From positions 1 through 14,778 of the forward strand of contig QGUU01000015.1 in the NCBI GenBank assembly GCA_003242525.1: 14,778 bases of DNA. The letters run 5' to 3'. The position numbers and the translations under genes are program-made. Shown one piece after another: positions 13,749-14,778 of the stretch; position 1 is the first letter of the stretch, and every line of letters begins with the position of its first letter. Source of the DNA: Pseudomonadota bacterium. Its GTDB lineage: Bacteria; Pseudomonadota; Alphaproteobacteria; Rhizobiales; Rhizobiaceae. The notes below the pieces were generated by a model. It was not told the DNA's origin. It was given only the letters and a program-made list of their open reading frames with translations, and did not search any database.

Positions 13749-13786
13749 TCCAGGCTGGAGTTCGCCGCGGCATGGCGCTCCTCCCG

Positions 13787-13886
13787 GTGGAAAACCCACG
13801 CAAGGCGCCCCAAGGGGCCTGCTACGCCTTGCCAAGCCGATCAGTTTCCGGCTAAGTCCGCGCGCATTCCCAACAAGAGCGCGCGG
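13787..13886 (+). other. Run of four hairpins upstream of gpt
   Basis: The 161-bp gap before gpt holds consecutive stems: 13787-13790 with 13796-13799; 13800-13807 with 13825-13832 (8 bp, perfect, enclosing CCCC-AA-GGGG at 13808-13817); 13835-13839 with 13849-13853; and 13858-13865 with 13879-13886 (8 bp, perfect, 13-nt loop). Bases 13774-13778 could pair with 13805-13809 and disrupt the second stem. No U-tract follows any stem. This could be the ribH2 3' end, a gpt leader, or chance pairing in GC-rich DNA. Confidence 0.4.
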
Positions 13887-13909
13887 CAACCGCGCCGGAG
13901 TGCACCAGA

Positions 13910-14407
13910 ATGTCCCTGCCCGAAAAGGCCTTTCCTGTTTCCTGGGATCAGTTCCACCGTGACGCACGCGCGCTGGCATGGCGCCTGGCCGGCCAGAACG
14001 GGCAATGGAAGGCGATCGTGTGCATCACACGCGGAGGGCTGGTGCCGGCAGCGATCATTTCCCGGGAACTGGGTATCCGCGTGATCGAAACGGTGTCAGT
14101 CGCCTCCTACCATGACTACATCAGCCAGGGCCAGATGCAGATCCTGAAGGAAATCTCCCCTGCCCTGCTCGTCGACGATGGCCAGGGCGTGCTTATCGTG
14201 GACGATCTGACCGACACCGGAAAGACGGCCGGTGTGGTGCGGGCCATGCTGCCCAAGGCGCACTTTGCAACCGTCTATGCCAAGCCCAAGGGCCGCCCAC
14301 TGGTCGACACTTTCGTCACCGAGGTCAGCCAGGACACCTGGATCTACTTTCCATGGGACATGGGCTTCACCTACCAGAAGCCGATTGCGGACGATCATGT
14401 GGGTTGA
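13910..14407 (+). CDS. gpt: Xanthine-guanine phosphoribosyltransferase
   Basis: This 165-aa purine-salvage enzyme transfers phosphoribosyl from PRPP to xanthine or guanine (and poorly to hypoxanthine). The type I PRTase motif is [15 protein letters not shown] (94-108), with the paired acidic residues and the PRPP 5'-phosphate loop. [19 protein letters not shown] (38-56) supplies the pyrophosphate loop. SYHDY and WIYFPWDMG (144-152) match the Gpt/XGPRT hood and C-terminal purine-contacting segment. Length fits E. coli Gpt (152 aa) plus a short N-terminal extension. The ATG at 13910 is preceded by GGAG. It follows ribH2 by 161 bp, on the same strand, after a hairpin-rich spacer, so independent expression is possible. 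Confidence 0.94.
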   Translation: MSLPEKAFPVSWDQFHRDARALAWRLAGQNGQWKAIVCITRGGLVPAAIISRELGIRVIETVSVASYHDYISQGQMQILKEISPALLVDDGQGVLIVDDLTDTGKTAGVVRAMLPKAHFATVYAKPKGRPLVDTFVTEVSQDTWIYFPWDMGFTYQKPIADDHVG

Positions 14408-14516
14408 CGCCGCCTGCAGAAGCCCACTTGGCCGACACACCTGTTCGCGCTCAATTCCAGCCCGGTTTTGCCCCCGATATCCACATTAGTGAGACACAAT
14501 ATGTTGGGGCCGCGCG

Positions 14517-14561
14517 AGCGATGAAAACGAACCCTTGACGGGTCGAAACGAGTCGCTTTTT
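14517..14561 (+). terminator. Terminator-like structure downstream of gpt
   Basis: Bases 14517-14521 pair with 14553-14557 and 14531-14534 with 14540-14543, separated by a symmetric 9 x 9 nt purine-rich internal loop. A run of five T (14557-14561) follows. The stems are short, so this is a moderate candidate for the end of the gpt transcript. Confidence 0.3.
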
Positions 14562-14564
14562 ATA
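14535..14564 (+). promoter_or_regulatory. Putative promoter of a small RNA
   Basis: TTGACG (14535-14540, within CTTGAC) and TTTATA (14559-14564) are 18 nt apart, predicting a start near 14571, the first base of the hairpin pair that follows. Confidence 0.35.
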
Positions 14565-14570
14565 GGCCAT

Positions 14571-14619
14571 GCGTTCCTGTTGCGGACGCGACCGGAAAGT
14601 TCTGAGCCCGGTCTTTTTT
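14571..14619 (+). ncRNA. Candidate small RNA of about 49 nt
   Basis: The segment consists of one stem (14571-14576 with 14584-14589, including one G-U, 7-nt loop) followed directly by a second (14590-14595 with 14608-14613, 12-nt loop) and six T. It begins where the adjacent promoter-like sequence would start transcription. No known RNA family is recognised. It could instead be just the 3' end of a longer gpt transcript. Confidence 0.3.
14590..14619 (+). terminator. Rho-independent terminator
   Basis: A perfect 6-bp GACCGG/CCGGTC stem (14590-14595 with 14608-14613) with a 12-nt loop is followed immediately by TTTTTT (14614-14619). It can end transcription from gpt or from the small-RNA candidate. 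Confidence 0.65.
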
Positions 14620-14735
14620 CCAGGATTATGAGTGTTTTGACCGCATTCCGCCCGTTTGCGAGGCAGGTGGAACGCTGGTTTCACGGGTTTGGGAAGGCGG
14701 AAAAGGGGAATTGTCGGGCTGGAATAAATTGTCTG

Positions 14736-14750
14736 TTAACTCTATATTTA
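14736..14750. promoter_or_regulatory. CtrA-box-like site
   Basis: TTAA, seven bases, then TTTA: one mismatch from the full CtrA consensus TTAA-N7-TTAA, in an AT-rich stretch near the window edge. Chance occurrence in AT-rich DNA is possible. Confidence 0.25.
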
Positions 14751-14778
14751 GTGTTTGCAGGCAAGCTTGACGCTATAT

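Larger units (their letters stand above)
14408..14778. other. 371-bp gene-free stretch after gpt
   Basis: I see no convincing gene here. A frame opens at ATG 14628 and stays open to the window end. It uses ATA, CTA and TTA codons that are rare in the neighbouring genes and lies in an AT-rich stretch, so it is not called. The stretch holds two terminator-like hairpins, a small-RNA-like unit, and promoter-like and CtrA-box-like sequence near its end, which suggests the upstream region of a gene beyond the edge. Confidence 0.6.

Noticed and set aside
14628..14778. Open frame running off the window end from ATG 14628
   Set aside because: It has rare codons (ATA, CTA, TTA), lies in an AT-rich stretch, sits 9 bases after a terminator with no room for a promoter, and has no recognisable protein motif in 50 codons.

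Overview
The window is GC-rich chromosomal DNA from an alphaproteobacterium, most likely of the Hyphomicrobiales (Rhizobiales), near Mesorhizobium and other Phyllobacteriaceae. The clues are a RibH2-type lumazine synthase under an FMN riboswitch, a DUF1289 gene followed by a membrane retropepsin-like protease, an H-box region like those of DivJ/PleC/PdhS kinases, and HisQ/HisM-type polar amino-acid permeases. It looks like ordinary core and semi-core genome. I see no insertion sequence, phage gene, CRISPR array, tRNA or rRNA.

Layout. (1) 1-2102, + strand: the 3' part of a periplasmic amino-acid binding protein gene, a perfect 12-bp intercistronic hairpin, then two overlapping inner-membrane permease genes. 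The ATPase is not in the window. (2) 2179-3768, + strand: a 3-hydroxyisobutyrate dehydrogenase-like reductase and, 6 nt later, an AlkD-like DNA glycosylase. (3) 6400-3901, - strand: a membrane-anchored SNase-like nuclease, a glutathione S-transferase, a uracil-DNA glycosylase family protein with four conserved cysteines, and an Lrp/AsnC regulator with its own putative promoter. (4) 6489-8018, + strand: a six-TM orphan sensor histidine kinase. (5) 9038-8031, - strand: a CobT-like protein that has lost both glutamates important for CobT catalysis. Diverging from it on the + strand are a DUF1289 protein and a retropepsin-like protease. (6) 11153-10158, - strand: dusA. (7) 11377-13024, + strand: a stand-alone CinA-type MoCF domain protein and a tandem universal stress protein. 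(8) 13060-14407, + strand: promoter, FMN riboswitch, ribH2, a hairpin-rich leader and a xanthine phosphoribosyltransferase. (9) 14408-14778: no convincing gene, but terminator-like hairpins, a compact small-RNA candidate and a CtrA-box-like site.

Functions are mostly independent: amino-acid uptake, DNA-base repair (AlkD-like and UDG-like proteins on converging units), thiol/electrophile handling, signalling, tRNA modification, flavin synthesis and purine salvage. The clearest functional link is riboswitch to ribH2.

The best lead for something undescribed is the CobT-like protein: an intact fold and reading frame without catalytic glutamates and without a cobS/cobV partner. Next come three possible RNA elements: the cinA leader, the gpt leader, and a roughly 49-nt promoter-hairpin-hairpin-terminator unit near 14571-14619. 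Family calls come from recognised motifs without database searches. The RNA elements are inferred from base pairing read by eye.
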